Part shown: piece after piece, positions 24,747 to 33,945 of the stretch
Numbering within the stretch: the first letter of the stretch is position 1
Layout of the letters: each line of letters opens with the position of its first letter
Assembly: GCA_024276575.1 (NCBI GenBank)
Contig: JAJRWY010000147.1
Coordinates: 1-52,025, forward strand
Source: Candidatus Binatota bacterium
GTDB taxonomy: Bacteria > Desulfobacterota > Binatia > UBA1149 > CAITLU01
Direction: 5' to 3'
Length of the DNA: 52,025 nucleotides
Position numbers and translations under genes: made by a program
The notes under the pieces: model-generated
What the model was told of the DNA's origin: nothing
What the model saw: the letters and a program-made list of their open reading frames with translations, nothing else
The model's database searches: none

Positions 24747-27700
24747 CTAGGAGCGACCGCGGTAAGCCATGTAGTACAGTAGCGGCACCGCCATCCGGCT
24801 GATAAACAGCGAAGCTACCTCGCCGGCCATCAACGAGAGCGCCAGCCCCTGAAATATCGGATCGAACAGAATGACTGTTGCGCCAACAACCACGGCCATG
24901 GCGGTGAGCAGCATCGGCCTGAAACGCACAGCCCCGGCGTCGACCACCGCCTCTTCCAAGGGCATGCCCTCGGTTAAGCGTAGCTCGATGAAATCAACCA
25001 GGATTATGGAATTGCGCACGACGATACCCGCACCGGCCATGAAGCCGATCATCGAGGTAGCGGTAAAGAATGCGCCGAGCGCACCATGGGCCGGTAGAAT
25101 GCCGATGAGGGAAAACGGAATCACCGCCATCACTACCACCGGGGTCAAGAAAGAGCGGAACCAACCGACCATCAGCACATAGATCAGCACCAACACCGCA
25201 GCGAAGGCTGCCCCGAGATCACGAAACACCTCCAGGGTTATGTGCCACTCTCCGTCCCATTTAAGTGCCAGATGGCGGTCGTTGAACGGGAGCTGGAAAT
25301 TCAATATCTCGAGCTGCGGATCGCTCTCGCCGAATTCCCTCATATCGATCCGCTCTAATGCTTTGTTCATCTCGAAGATCGCGTACACGGGGCTTTCGAT
25401 CGCTCCGGCCACATCCCCGATGACGTAGGTCACCGGCCGCAGGTTCTTATGGTAAATGCTCTTGTCAGTGGTGGTGTGCTCGACCCGCAGCAGTTCGCGT
25501 AGGGCTACGAGCGCAGCCGCCTGACCGGAGGCGCCGGGTTCGGGCAAGGCATTGGCGTCACCCGAGCGTACTCGCAAAGATAGTAGATCCTCGGGCCGTG
25601 AGCGCATCGCTCGCGGCAGTTCGACCACGAGTTCGACATCCTCCTTTTCGCGCGGCAAGTGAACGAGATCGACCGCGTAACCGCCCACTGCAAGACGCAA
25701 GGTCCGAGAAATGGTTTCGGCGCTGATACCGTGCAAGGCCGCCTTGTCCTTATCGATGACAAAACGGGTCTTGGGCTGTTCGGCCTCGATATACCAGTCG
25801 GTGTCGACCACGCCGGGGGTAGCCTTGAAGATTTCGATGACCTTGCGCGCTAGCGCAAGGCGTTGCTCTTCGCCGGGGCCGTAGATCTCTGCAACCAGAG
25901 TCTGCAATACCGGCGGCCCGGGCGGAACCTCGGCGACGGCGATTCTCGCTCCGAAACGCCCGGCTATCGCAGCAACCCTCGGGCGGATGCGCTTGGCGAT
26001 GTCGTGGCTTTGGGCGCTGCGCTCCCCCTTGTCTGTAAGGTTGATCTGCAAATCCGCGATATGCGGTCCCCGCCGCATGAAGTAGTGGCGAACCAAACCG
26101 TTGAAGTTGAACGGGGCTGCAGTGCCAATGTAGATCTGGTAGTCGCTAACCTCCGGTTCCGTGCGCACCGCAGCGGCAATCTCCTTTGCCGCCTGGGCGG
26201 TACGCTCCAATGCGCTGCCTTCAGGCATGTTCAAAATGATCTGAAACTCGCTCTTGTTGTCGAAGGGCAGCATTTTTACCTGCACCCAGCCCACGTAGAC
26301 CAGCGCCATCGCGCCGAGTAGCGCCGCCACGACCGCGGCAAGAAACAGCATGCGCCGCCGCGAATCTGCAATCAGGGGGCCCATGAGCCGCCGGTAAAGC
26401 CGCGTGAACGCATCCTCCTCGTTCTCTATAAGCGTGTGCTTAAGCCTCGCTGAGGCATCGTCGCCGCTCCCCCTTGCGGACGCTCCGTCGTGGCCACCCG
26501 CGGCTTCTTGCGCCAACCTTGCGCGGACACCATCGCCGGCCTCCGCGGCTTCTTGCACAGGCCCTGCGACTACGCCGTCGAAACCCTCTGCCGCGTCCTG
26601 TAAACGCCCTGCCCCGGCGGCTACGTCGTTTCCGGCATGATATTTCCCGCCCCATCGCAGGATGCGAATCGCCGCCCAGGGCGTGGCGATAAAAGCAATG
26701 CCCAACGACCAGAACATCGCCGCGCCGGAACCGATCGGAATCGGCCGCATGTAGGGTCCCATCAGACCCCCGACGAAGGCCATCGGCAGCACCGCAGCTA
26801 CCACTGCAAGGGTGGCGAGTATGGTTGGGTTGCCGACCTCGTCGACCGCCTCGACCGCGATCGCAGACCACGCACGCCCCTGGTTTTGTGGCAGGTGGAA
26901 ATGGCGGACGATGTTCTCGACCACCACGATTGCATCATCCACCAGGATGCCGATGCTGAAGATCAGGGCGAACAAGGTTATACGATTGAGAGTGAAGCCG
27001 TAGAGATAGAATACCAGCAGCGTAAGCGCGAGAGTCGCGGGAATGGCTGTGGCGACAATGGCCGCTTCGCGCCAACCAAGGACGAGGAGGATCAGCAGTG
27101 AAACGCTGACCACGGCGATGGCCATATGCAGTAGCAATTCATCGGATTTTTCGGCGGCTGTGTCGCCATAGTCGCGGGTTACGCTAACCTCCACCTCGCG
27201 CGGGATGGTTACGCCCTTGAGCGTCTCGAGTTTGGCCAACACTTGGTGGGTAACGGTGATGGCGTTGGCCCCAGGCCGTTTGGCCACGGTCAGCGTAACC
27301 GCGGCTTGTTCGCGGGCCTGCGCTGAACGGGCCGCACCGAGACCGAAAAACACATACTGCGAGGGCTCCTCGGCACCATCGATGATGTCGGCCACCTCGC
27401 GTAAATACACGGGACGGCCACCGAAGACTCCGACCACTACGTCGCCGACCTCGGCAGCGCTACTCAGAAAGCCTCCAGTTTCAAGAATTACCTCACGGTT
27501 GTCGTAGGTGATTCCTCCGGCCTTGATCTGCCTGTTGGCCTGCCGAAGCATCGGGACTATCCCGGCCACGCTCAGGTTCCGGGCAGCCAGACGAACGGGA
27601 TCGAGCAACACGCGCAAGCGGCGTTGAAGGCCACCGATAATACGCGTCTCGGCCACATCGGGAACCTGTTTGACGGTGTCGTCCACCTGCGCGACTAGGC

Positions 27701-28220
27701 GGCGCAAAGTAAGGTGGTCGTAGACCGGGCTGTGAAACGTCAGGGCCAATATCGGCACGTCATCGATAGAACGCGCCTTTATCAGGGGGAAGGACACTCC
27801 GTGCGGAATACGGTCGAAGTTGGACTGCAGCTTCTGATTGAGCCGCACCAGCGCCCTTTCGACGTCCTCGCCAACCTTGAAACGCACCACCACCAGCGCC
27901 TCTCCCGGCCGTGAGGTAGAATAGATATACTTGACGCCCGGGATCTCCCAGAGCAGTTTTTCCATCGGCCGCGTGGCCCGTTCCTCGACCTCGCGAGCGG
28001 AGGCACCCGGCATCGCGACGAGCACATCGATCATGGGTACTTTTATCTGCGGTTCTTCTTCCCGTGGGAGCAGGATCAGCGCGGCACCGCCAAGGAGTAA
28101 CGAAGCGATGAGGATGAGCGGCGTCAATTTGGAGTTGATGAACGCATGCACCACACGACCGGCGAAGCCGGCACCGCCGTGCGCTGCTGCCCCGTTGCTC
28201 TCGAATTCTTGCAATTTCAC
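24747..28220 (-). CDS. RND efflux permease (AcrB/CusA superfamily)
   Basis: 1157-residue inner-membrane proton-driven exporter. The first membrane helix ([20 protein letters not shown]) leads to the porter domain opening [15 protein letters not shown]. The central helix set includes [18 protein letters not shown], the RND proton-relay region. The second half repeats the plan ([20 protein letters not shown]). A repeat-rich cytoplasmic insertion lies between the two halves. It is the last gene of DUF2892-OMP-MFP-RND and begins 15 bp after the adaptor. The substrate is unknown. The ArsR/DUF2892 setting points to metal, sulfur or electrophile stress rather than a typical drug pump. Confidence 0.93.
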   Translation of the reverse strand: MKLQEFESNGAAAHGGAGFAGRVVHAFINSKLTPLILIASLLLGGAALILLPREEEPQIKVPMIDVLVAMPGASAREVEERATRPMEKLLWEIPGVKYIYSTSRPGEALVVVRFKVGEDVERALVRLNQKLQSNFDRIPHGVSFPLIKARSIDDVPILALTFHSPVYDHLTLRRLVAQVDDTVKQVPDVAETRIIGGLQRRLRVLLDPVRLAARNLSVAGIVPMLRQANRQIKAGGITYDNREVILETGGFLSSAAEVGDVVVGVFGGRPVYLREVADIIDGAEEPSQYVFFGLGAARSAQAREQAAVTLTVAKRPGANAITVTHQVLAKLETLKGVTIPREVEVSVTRDYGDTAAEKSDELLLHMAIAVVSVSLLILLVLGWREAAIVATAIPATLALTLLVFYLYGFTLNRITLFALIFSIGILVDDAIVVVENIVRHFHLPQNQGRAWSAIAVEAVDEVGNPTILATLAVVAAVLPMAFVGGLMGPYMRPIPIGSGAAMFWSLGIAFIATPWAAIRILRWGGKYHAGNDVAAGAGRLQDAAEGFDGVVAGPVQEAAEAGDGVRARLAQEAAGGHDGASARGSGDDASARLKHTLIENEEDAFTRLYRRLMGPLIADSRRRMLFLAAVVAALLGAMALVYVGWVQVKMLPFDNKSEFQIILNMPEGSALERTAQAAKEIAAAVRTEPEVSDYQIYIGTAAPFNFNGLVRHYFMRRGPHIADLQINLTDKGERSAQSHDIAKRIRPRVAAIAGRFGARIAVAEVPPGPPVLQTLVAEIYGPGEEQRLALARKVIEIFKATPGVVDTDWYIEAEQPKTRFVIDKDKAALHGISAETISRTLRLAVGGYAVDLVHLPREKEDVELVVELPRAMRSRPEDLLSLRVRSGDANALPEPGASGQAAALVALRELLRVEHTTTDKSIYHKNLRPVTYVIGDVAGAIESPVYAIFEMNKALERIDMREFGESDPQLEILNFQLPFNDRHLALKWDGEWHITLEVFRDLGAAFAAVLVLIYVLMVGWFRSFLTPVVVMAVIPFSLIGILPAHGALGAFFTATSMIGFMAGAGIVVRNSIILVDFIELRLTEGMPLEEAVVDAGAVRFRPMLLTAMAVVVGATVILFDPIFQGLALSLMAGEVASLFISRMAVPLLYYMAYRGRS
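26440..26640. repeat. Imperfect ~48-bp repeats inside the RND permease
   Basis: The central loop of the permease carries three imperfect ~16-residue units of the type [30 protein letters not shown] and [16 protein letters not shown]. They sit at the junction between the two homologous halves, where extra sequence is tolerated. Unit length matches the repeats in lipA. Confidence 0.75.
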
Positions 28221-28235
28221 GTCCAGCCTCTCGCG

Positions 28236-29270
28236 TTAACGAATTTCGACCGCCTGTCCATCGAGCAACGGTGCCGGCGCTGCAACCACGACTTGCTCCC
28301 CGGCTGAAAGGCCAGAGAGAATCTCGATGCTGTCGCCACTTCGACGGCCGGTCTTGACCAAGCGCATATGCGCAGTAGCGTCCTCGACGACAAAGACCAT
28401 CTCGAGTTGCCCGCGAACGACCACCGCGGAAGCGGGAACTTGCGGAGCGGTCACCTCGCCCACCGGTACCGCCACGCGCACGAACTGCCCAAGGCGCAGT
28501 CCACTACCGTCGGCCAAGGCAAGCTTTACCCGGAAAGTGCGCGTTGCCGGATCGGCAGCCGGCGCGATCTCTCGCACTGTCGCAACCAAAGGCTCGTTCA
28601 AGGAGGGAGCGTCAACGGCAAGCTCGTCGCCGCTGTGGATCGCAGCAATCAGCGCCTCGGAGATGAAAACCTCTATTTGAACGCTGTCGGGGTCGTCGAG
28701 TATCAACAAAGGCTTGCCCGGAACCGCCATGTCTCCGACTTCAGCAAACTTGCCGGAAACGACACCGTCGAAAGGAGCCAGCAGCTTGGTGTAGCCCGAG
28801 ACCGTCTCTACCTCTTCAACTGTAGCTCGCGCTACGCGATAACGGGCCTCCGCATCATCGTAGCTGCTCTGAGTAACCGACTGCCGCGCCAGCAGTTTGG
28901 CCATGCGGTCTCGATCGCGCTTGGCCTGTTCCAAACGGGCGCGGGCTTGTTCGAGACGGGCGCGAATCTCTCTGGCGTCTATTTCTACCAGAATATCGCC
29001 CTTGCGTACCGTATCTCCGGCGCTGACCGGCAGACTCAGAACACGGCCGCTGATCTTGGCCTCGATGGTCGCCCGCATACGTGCCTGCACCGTGCCTGCC
29101 GCATCCTCTGTGGCAATGCGCGTGTGGCTCTCCACCGTCGCCACTCGCACAGGCAGGACCGGACGCGGCTCGCCACCTTTCGCGTCTTCTCGCCCGCCGC
29201 AAGCACTCATCGCGAGGGAAGCGGCCACAGTGAGTATTAGGAATGGATAAAACCTTGCCTTGCGTTTCAT
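28236..29270 (-). CDS. RND periplasmic adaptor, lipoprotein (MFP)
   Basis: 344-residue membrane fusion protein that links the RND pump to the outer channel. A signal peptide with lipobox (SLAMSAC) is followed by the first lipoyl half (GRVLSLPVSAGDTVRKGDIL), a coiled-coil hairpin rich in RLEQARARLEQAKRDRDRM, the second lipoyl half (APFDGVVSGKFAEVGDMAVPG) and beta-barrel domains. The start overlaps the stop of the outer-membrane gene (ATGA), and the permease follows after 15 bp, so the three form one operon. Confidence 0.94.
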   Translation of the reverse strand: MKRKARFYPFLILTVAASLAMSACGGREDAKGGEPRPVLPVRVATVESHTRIATEDAAGTVQARMRATIEAKISGRVLSLPVSAGDTVRKGDILVEIDAREIRARLEQARARLEQAKRDRDRMAKLLARQSVTQSSYDDAEARYRVARATVEEVETVSGYTKLLAPFDGVVSGKFAEVGDMAVPGKPLLILDDPDSVQIEVFISEALIAAIHSGDELAVDAPSLNEPLVATVREIAPAADPATRTFRVKLALADGSGLRLGQFVRVAVPVGEVTAPQVPASAVVVRGQLEMVFVVEDATAHMRLVKTGRRSGDSIEILSGLSAGEQVVVAAPAPLLDGQAVEIR

Positions 29271-30646
29271 GGTGTTGCTACCCGTGTCCCGATTATCTTT
29301 GCGCTTCGTTTATCACCGGAGTCCGCTGAGGGCGGCACTTGCGGCAAACCGACCGCCTTGCGCAGTGCAGCGATCGCTATGCGTAGGTCGGCCTCGGCCT
29401 CGGCGCGCCGTACACGTACCGCAATCAGTGCCGCCTCGGCATCTATAAGCTGCGTTGAAATCGCTAAACCTTGTTCGAAAAGACTGCGCGTTAGTTCGGC
29501 GCTTTCCGCCGCACTAACCACCGCGTGCTCGCTGACCGTAAGCCGCTGTCGCGCCTCATCGAGCTGCAACTGCGCTTGCTTGACCTCGAGGCCGATGGCG
29601 AGTTCAAGTTGGCGCCGTTGCTCGCGCGCTTGCTCCAGTTCCGCCCGTGCGCGAGCCACCCGTGAACGTGTACGGTTGCCGTCCCAAAGGTTCCACTGCA
29701 GCGCGACACCCGCCGTATAATTCCAGGCACCGTTATCGAACTCCCAACCACGATCGTAGCCGGCGTCGGCGAAGGCATCGACGCGTGGAAGATAGCCTCC
29801 CTGCGCCTGCTCGAGCGCGGCTTCAGCAGCGCGAACCCGAGCCGCAGCGGCAGCCAACTCGGGACGTTGCCGGTAATCCGGGGACGCTGGAGGCGGCAGT
29901 GCGGGAACCGAACCCGCAACCACAAATTCGCCGGGGTCGTCTTCCTCGATGCCGAGCAGATTGCGCAAAGCACGCTCGGCCAAAGCCTCCGCGTTTCGCG
30001 CTTGCAGCAGGTCCTCACGTGCACGCGCCAAGCGCACCTCGACGTCGAGCACGTCAGTGCGCAAGAGTGTGCCTGCTTCCAAGCGGTTGCGCGCCACTTC
30101 CAAATTTTTCTCGAAAGCCCTCACCCCCGCCTCCGTGGCACGCACGAACTCACGGCTCTTGACGATGGAATACAAAGTCCGCACGACCTCGAAAGAAAGT
30201 TGGTTCGCAACCGCCGCCCTCTCCACGTCGGCAGCGGCAAGATTGGCCTCGGCACCGCGCAGACCGGCCACGTTCGCACCGCCTGCATACAGCGGAACGC
30301 TTACCCGGCCAGTCACGTTGGCATCGTCGGTGTCGGGTACGTTGTTGAAATCGAGCGCCGGACTGAAAGCCTGCTGGTTGAGGATAGCTCCGAAAGCAAG
30401 CATCGGATTGTTCGTGCGCATGTATCCGGAACGCAGTTGCAAACTGGGCATGAATGCCGCGGAGGCCTCGCCCAACACCGCATTGGCCGCGTCCATGCGG
30501 TGCAGGGCAATGCGTGCCCGGGGATTGTGGGCTAGCGCGTAGTCGACAGCAGCCTCTAGCGTCCATGGTTGCGCCGCAAGCACCGTCGCCGCCTGAAACG
30601 CCAACACTATTACTGTTGCAAGCGTAAGTCTGAGTCTAAGCTTCAT
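29267..30646 (-). CDS. TolC-family outer-membrane channel
   Basis: 459-residue outer-membrane efflux protein. A signal peptide (LTLATVIVLAFQAATVLAAQ) precedes two OEP repeats with long helices such as LEQAQGGYLPRVDAFADAGY and ALQWNLWDG. ATG 30646 is chosen because GGAGGG lies seven bases upstream and the signal peptide begins there; the frame is open to 31009, but that part translates repeat DNA. It forms the outer exit for the adaptor and permease that follow. Confidence 0.93.
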   Translation of the reverse strand: MKLRLRLTLATVIVLAFQAATVLAAQPWTLEAAVDYALAHNPRARIALHRMDAANAVLGEASAAFMPSLQLRSGYMRTNNPMLAFGAILNQQAFSPALDFNNVPDTDDANVTGRVSVPLYAGGANVAGLRGAEANLAAADVERAAVANQLSFEVVRTLYSIVKSREFVRATEAGVRAFEKNLEVARNRLEAGTLLRTDVLDVEVRLARAREDLLQARNAEALAERALRNLLGIEEDDPGEFVVAGSVPALPPPASPDYRQRPELAAAAARVRAAEAALEQAQGGYLPRVDAFADAGYDRGWEFDNGAWNYTAGVALQWNLWDGNRTRSRVARARAELEQAREQRRQLELAIGLEVKQAQLQLDEARQRLTVSEHAVVSAAESAELTRSLFEQGLAISTQLIDAEAALIAVRVRRAEAEADLRIAIAALRKAVGLPQVPPSADSGDKRSAKIIGTRVATP

Positions 30647-30861
30647 ACTTTGCCCTCCACGAACACGGCCGACGAGGTGGACACGGTCGACGTTTGGCGC
30701 CGTGATGACCTTCCCCGCCACGAGCACTGCCGAAAAGAACCCGGTCTTGGAGGCCTGCTTGGCGGCAGGCCCTCCCCCACCACGAGCGTGCTGGAAGCGC
30801 GACGCCGGGAAGCAACCATGGCCTTCAATCCGACGTCGGGGGGCGACCATGGCCTTCAATC
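30647..30861. repeat. Repeat-bearing spacer copied from DUF2892 gene end
   Basis: The 209-bp spacer contains a 31-bp duplication: ACCATGGCCTTCAATC occurs at 30815-30830 and again at 30846-30861. The second copy carries the TGA stop of the DUF2892 gene (30856-30858). Other shorter similarities, such as CCACGAGC, lie nearer the channel gene. Again the spacer seems built from the upstream gene's 3' end. Confidence 0.75.
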
Positions 30862-31077
30862 TTCCGCGGGCGGCAGCGGCCCAGCTTTCCGGCCGGCCAG
30901 CCCGGTCTTCTCCAGAATCGTCTCCGCCGGACAAAAGCCCGTAAAGGCTGATTGAATCAGGTTGAGTCCCACGAACACGGCCAGCAACAGCCACCAGGCA
31001 CTCACCCACTGCGCCAAGGCCACACTGGTCAATACCATTGAGCCGGCGAGAACTCTAATCGCTTTATCTGTTTCCAT
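30856..31077 (-). CDS. DUF2892 (YgaP transmembrane-like) small membrane protein
   Basis: 73-residue inner-membrane protein with two membrane segments (VLAGSMVLTSVALAQWV and WWLLLAVFVGLNLIQSAF) and the conserved GFCPAETILEKTGL block, whose Cys-Pro is typical of the family. In E. coli the same domain is fused to a rhodanese (YgaP) and controlled by the ArsR-type YgaV. ATG 31077 is chosen for GGAGGTGG upstream; the open frame extends further but unsupported. First gene of the efflux operon and divergent from arsR, it suggests a sulfur or persulfide link. That is inference. Confidence 0.9.
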   Translation of the reverse strand: METDKAIRVLAGSMVLTSVALAQWVSAWWLLLAVFVGLNLIQSAFTGFCPAETILEKTGLAGRKAGPLPPAED

Positions 31078-31153
31078 GAACGCCACCTCCAGCACATATG
31101 ACCTACTGCGCGGACGACCACTGCGCATACGATCTATTTGTGACTTGCATATC

Positions 31154-31167
31154 CAAGTGCATACTTG
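31154..31167. promoter_or_regulatory. Candidate ArsR operator CAAGTGCATACTTG
   Basis: A dyad with 5-bp arms (CAAGT/ACTTG) lies between the divergent arsR and efflux operons, next to related half-sites TTGCATA and ATACTTG. Position and form fit a repressor site controlling both directions. It has not been shown to bind anything. Confidence 0.45.
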
Positions 31168-31199
31168 TACACTAGTAGATAGAAAAGGAAAGTCAAGGC

Positions 31200-31586
31200 A
31201 TGGAATCACGTCCCCACCCGCATCAACTGCCACCGCAAGCTCTGGAACTGGTTGCCTCACGCTTCCGGCTACTTGGCGAAGCCAACCGCTTGCGCCTACT
31301 TATGGCTTTGGAGGAGGGAGAAAAATCGGTTTCGCAACTCGCCGAGGCTACGGGGTGCAGCCACGCCAACGTTTCGCGACACCTTCAGATCCTATCCGGC
31401 GGCGGCATTCTCGGGCGACGGCGCGAGGGACTGAACGTCTACTACTTCATCGCCGACGACAGCATTTTCACCCTTTGCGACACCGTTTGCGGCAGCCTTC
31501 GCGGCCGTCTCGACGAGCAATCCCGCGCACTAGGCCGAGAGGGGAAAACGGGGTCAGGTCCCGTTTCCGAAGGAAACGGGACCTGA
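31200..31586 (+). CDS. ArsR-family transcriptional regulator
   Basis: 128-residue winged-helix regulator. The HTH core is SVSQLAEATGCSHANVSRHL and the wing is GLNVYYFIADDS. Cysteines lie in the recognition-helix region (TGCSH) and in the last helix (LCDTVC), a place where thiol- or metal-sensing ArsR proteins often carry them; which ligand is sensed cannot be told. ATG 31200 lies a few bases after AAGGAAAG. The last ~15 codons (KTGSGPVSEGNGT) are encoded by the large palindrome at 31540, so the natural C-terminus was probably shorter. Confidence 0.9.
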   Translation: MESRPHPHQLPPQALELVASRFRLLGEANRLRLLMALEEGEKSVSQLAEATGCSHANVSRHLQILSGGGILGRRREGLNVYYFIADDSIFTLCDTVCGSLRGRLDEQSRALGREGKTGSGPVSEGNGT

Positions 31587-31600
31587 CCCCGTTTTCCCCT
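31540..31600. terminator. Perfect 29-bp palindrome between arsR and recG
   Basis: Arms 31540-31568 and 31572-31600 are perfect complements around a GAA loop, with GGGGTCAGGTC inside the arm. It lies between convergent arsR and recG and ends in runs of T on each strand (GTTTTCCCC), so it should act as a strong two-way terminator. The motif resembles mobile REP-type palindromes known from many genomes, so it may also be an inserted repeat. It codes for the ArsR tail. Confidence 0.8.
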
Positions 31601-31614
31601 GCCCCGTTCCCCCT

Positions 31615-33708
31615 TCAGCCTACTTCGGCGAGGTCTAGTTTTTCGCTCCAGCGCTGGGCGATGGTTCTGCGTAGTTCAGCGGATTGGGGCGACGACAGGC
31701 TTGCGTCGCGCTGCAGCCAGGCCAGGGCCTCGCGGCGCGCTAGTTCCAGCAATTCGGAGTCGCGCACTAGGTTGGCGGCGCGAAAGGCAGGGAGGCCGGA
31801 TTGGCGGGTGCCTAGGTATTCGCCGGGACCGCGAAGCTTGAGGTCGGCCTCGGCCACCTCGAAACCGTCGTTGCTGCGCTCTAAAACCCGTAGGCGCTCG
31901 AACGCCTCGCGGCTCTGGCCCGCTTCCGCGACCAGGCAACAAAACGACTCCTGGCTACCACGGCCGACGCGGCCGCGAAGCTGGTGGAGCTGAGCCAAGC
32001 CGAAACGCTCGGCATGCTCGACCACCATGATGCTCGCGTTGGGAACGTCGATGCCGACTTCAATGACGGTAGTGGCTACCAGCACGTCGATCTCTTTAGC
32101 TTTGAAGCGCCTCATGACGTCGTCTTTCTCCGCCGGCTTCATGCGCCCATGCAACAGCCCTACCTTGAAAGATGAGAAGACTCCCCGCTGCAGGCCTGCC
32201 GCCATCGAGGTAGCGTCGGCAAGGTCGATCTTCTCCGACTCCTCCACCAGCGGGTAGACGATGTAGCATTGGCGCCCCTGGGCCAGCGCGTTTGCCATTC
32301 TCTCGTGCAAGCGCCCGCGCGCGGAAGGCCTCACCACTTTGGTGGTCACCGGAATCCTTCCGGCGGGAAGCTCATCAAGAAAAGAAACGTCGATATCGCC
32401 GTAGAGCGTAAGTGAAAGCGTGCGCGGAATGGGCGTGGCCGACAGCAACAAGGTATCGACCTCACCCTGTTTGAGCGCCGCGCGTTGCATGACTCCGAAA
32501 CGGTGCTGCTCGTCCACGATCGCAAGCCCGAGATTTCGAAACTCGGTGCTCTCCTGCACCAAGGCGTGAGTGCCGATTACCAGGCGCGCATAGCCGCAAG
32601 CCACCGACTCGCGAACCTCACGCATGGCCGCCGTGCTTCTCGACCCGCTGAGCAACACGGTGTCGATGCCTTCGTCCGCCGCCCAATCGCTCATGGTCGT
32701 AAAATGCTGCTCGGCAAGCAGCTCCGTGGGAGCCATGACCGCTACTTGATAGCCGGCTTCGATGGCCTGCAATGCGGCCGCAAACGCAACCACCGTCTTG
32801 CCGCTGCCGACGTCGCCGTGAACCAAGCGGTTCATCGGATGCGGTGCCGCCATATCCGCCGACACCTCTTCTATCACGCGCCTTTGCGCCCCGGTCGGCT
32901 CGAAGGGAAGCCTGCTCAGAAAAGCTCCGATACGTCCGCGAGCCTCCGCCATGACGATTCCGCTGCGATGCTCACGAGCTGCCTTGCGCAAGGTCATCCC
33001 CACCTGCAAAGCGAACAGCTCTTCAAAAATCAGGCTACGCTGTGCGGGGGTTCGGCAAGCGGCCAGATCTTCAATACTGACGTCTGGAGAGGGCTGATGA
33101 ACAAAGCGTAAGGCTGTGGATACGGGTTGCAGGTCCAGGCGCGAACTGATCTCCGAAGGAACCACACTGCGAGCCTGCGAGGCACAAGCCTCAACCGCGG
33201 TCTCGACCATGGATCGAATGGCGGCGACGGGAATGTCACCCGGTTTTTGATAAACCGGCAGCACCCGGGCTTGGGCCTGGCCGTCTTGCCCTGCGGGCAC
33301 CGCTTCGATCTCAGGGTGGACGATCTGCAGGCCGCCACGCGAGGCCGCTTCCACGCGCCCATGAATGAGCCAGCGCTCTCCCGCCTCCAGCTTCTCCTTG
33401 AAATACGAAGCCTGGTGAAACCACAGCAGATTGATCCAACCACTGTCGTCTTCAAACAAAGCGCGCAGCAGGCTGCGGCCCTTGCGTCCGCGCATTCGAT
33501 GCTCGCGCACCCCGCTGATGCGGCCGACGAAAGTTCCGTCGTGGCCCGGCTTCGCAGCGCCCGCCTTGGCGACCGCACGGCGGTCTTCATAGCGAAACGG
33601 CAGATGATAAAGCAGATCCTCGACCTGCTTTATCCCGGCCTTCTCGAGCAGTTCAGCGCGCCGCGGTCCCACACCCTTGACGAAGCGCACCGGATCGTCG
33701 AGGTTCAC
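31615..33708 (-). CDS. recG: ATP-dependent DNA helicase RecG
   Basis: 697-residue branch-migration helicase for stalled forks and recombination. The wedge domain starts after FVKGVGPRRAELLEKAGI. The helicase core has Walker A GDVGSGKT, the DEQHRFG box, SATPIPRT and QLRGRVGRG, and the family C-terminus FRAANLVRDSELL is present. The GTG start at 33708 is preceded by GAGGG. It follows carB through a 21-bp repeat array and seems to be the last gene of the pyr/car operon; recG placed after carB is unusual and may reflect the compact operon. Confidence 0.95.
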   Translation of the reverse strand: MNLDDPVRFVKGVGPRRAELLEKAGIKQVEDLLYHLPFRYEDRRAVAKAGAAKPGHDGTFVGRISGVREHRMRGRKGRSLLRALFEDDSGWINLLWFHQASYFKEKLEAGERWLIHGRVEAASRGGLQIVHPEIEAVPAGQDGQAQARVLPVYQKPGDIPVAAIRSMVETAVEACASQARSVVPSEISSRLDLQPVSTALRFVHQPSPDVSIEDLAACRTPAQRSLIFEELFALQVGMTLRKAAREHRSGIVMAEARGRIGAFLSRLPFEPTGAQRRVIEEVSADMAAPHPMNRLVHGDVGSGKTVVAFAAALQAIEAGYQVAVMAPTELLAEQHFTTMSDWAADEGIDTVLLSGSRSTAAMREVRESVACGYARLVIGTHALVQESTEFRNLGLAIVDEQHRFGVMQRAALKQGEVDTLLLSATPIPRTLSLTLYGDIDVSFLDELPAGRIPVTTKVVRPSARGRLHERMANALAQGRQCYIVYPLVEESEKIDLADATSMAAGLQRGVFSSFKVGLLHGRMKPAEKDDVMRRFKAKEIDVLVATTVIEVGIDVPNASIMVVEHAERFGLAQLHQLRGRVGRGSQESFCCLVAEAGQSREAFERLRVLERSNDGFEVAEADLKLRGPGEYLGTRQSGLPAFRAANLVRDSELLELARREALAWLQRDASLSSPQSAELRRTIAQRWSEKLDLAEVG

Positions 33709-33711
33709 CCC

Positions 33712-33945
33712 TCAGGCCTCCCGGCGCGCTCCGGCCGCACCCCTAGCGAAGCCAAGCGTGCCTTGCGCAAACCAGGCTGTATCGCATGCGAACCCGGCCG
33801 CATCTCGCAGCATTCCGGCCGCACCCTTGGCAAGTCCAGCCTCATCTCGCACGAGTCCGGCCGCGCCCCAAGTAAATCCGGCCCTGCCCCCTGAGAACCC
33901 AGCCTCGTCTCGCATGAGCCCGGCCGTGGCTTCGCGGCGCTTCAT
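33712..33945 (-). CDS. Small heptad-repeat ORF between carB and recG
   Basis: A 77-residue open frame fills the carB-recG gap. Its ATG overlaps the carB stop (TGAATGA) and its stop lies three bases before recG GTG. After a short lead it consists of ten heptads: [70 protein letters not shown]. No family is recognised. The frame may be kept open by selection or simply by the in-phase 21-bp repeat; there is no good ribosome site except coupling to carB. Confidence 0.45.
   Translation of the reverse strand: MKRREATAGLMRDEAGFSGGRAGFTWGAAGLVRDEAGLAKGAAGMLRDAAGFACDTAWFAQGTLGFARGAAGARREA
33715..33939. repeat. 21-bp tandem array between carB and recG
   Basis: Ten consecutive 21-bp units of the type GGCCGCATCTCGCAGCATTCC and AGCCTCATCTCGCACGAGTCC. 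Alternating unit types suggest a higher-order period of 42-63 bp. Because 21 is a multiple of three, the array stays in frame on the minus strand. Confidence 0.88.

Noticed and set aside
30647-31009. 120-residue N-terminal extension of the TolC-like protein
   Set aside because: It translates repeat DNA and part of the opposite spacer. A signal peptide and a strong ribosome site support the start at 30646.
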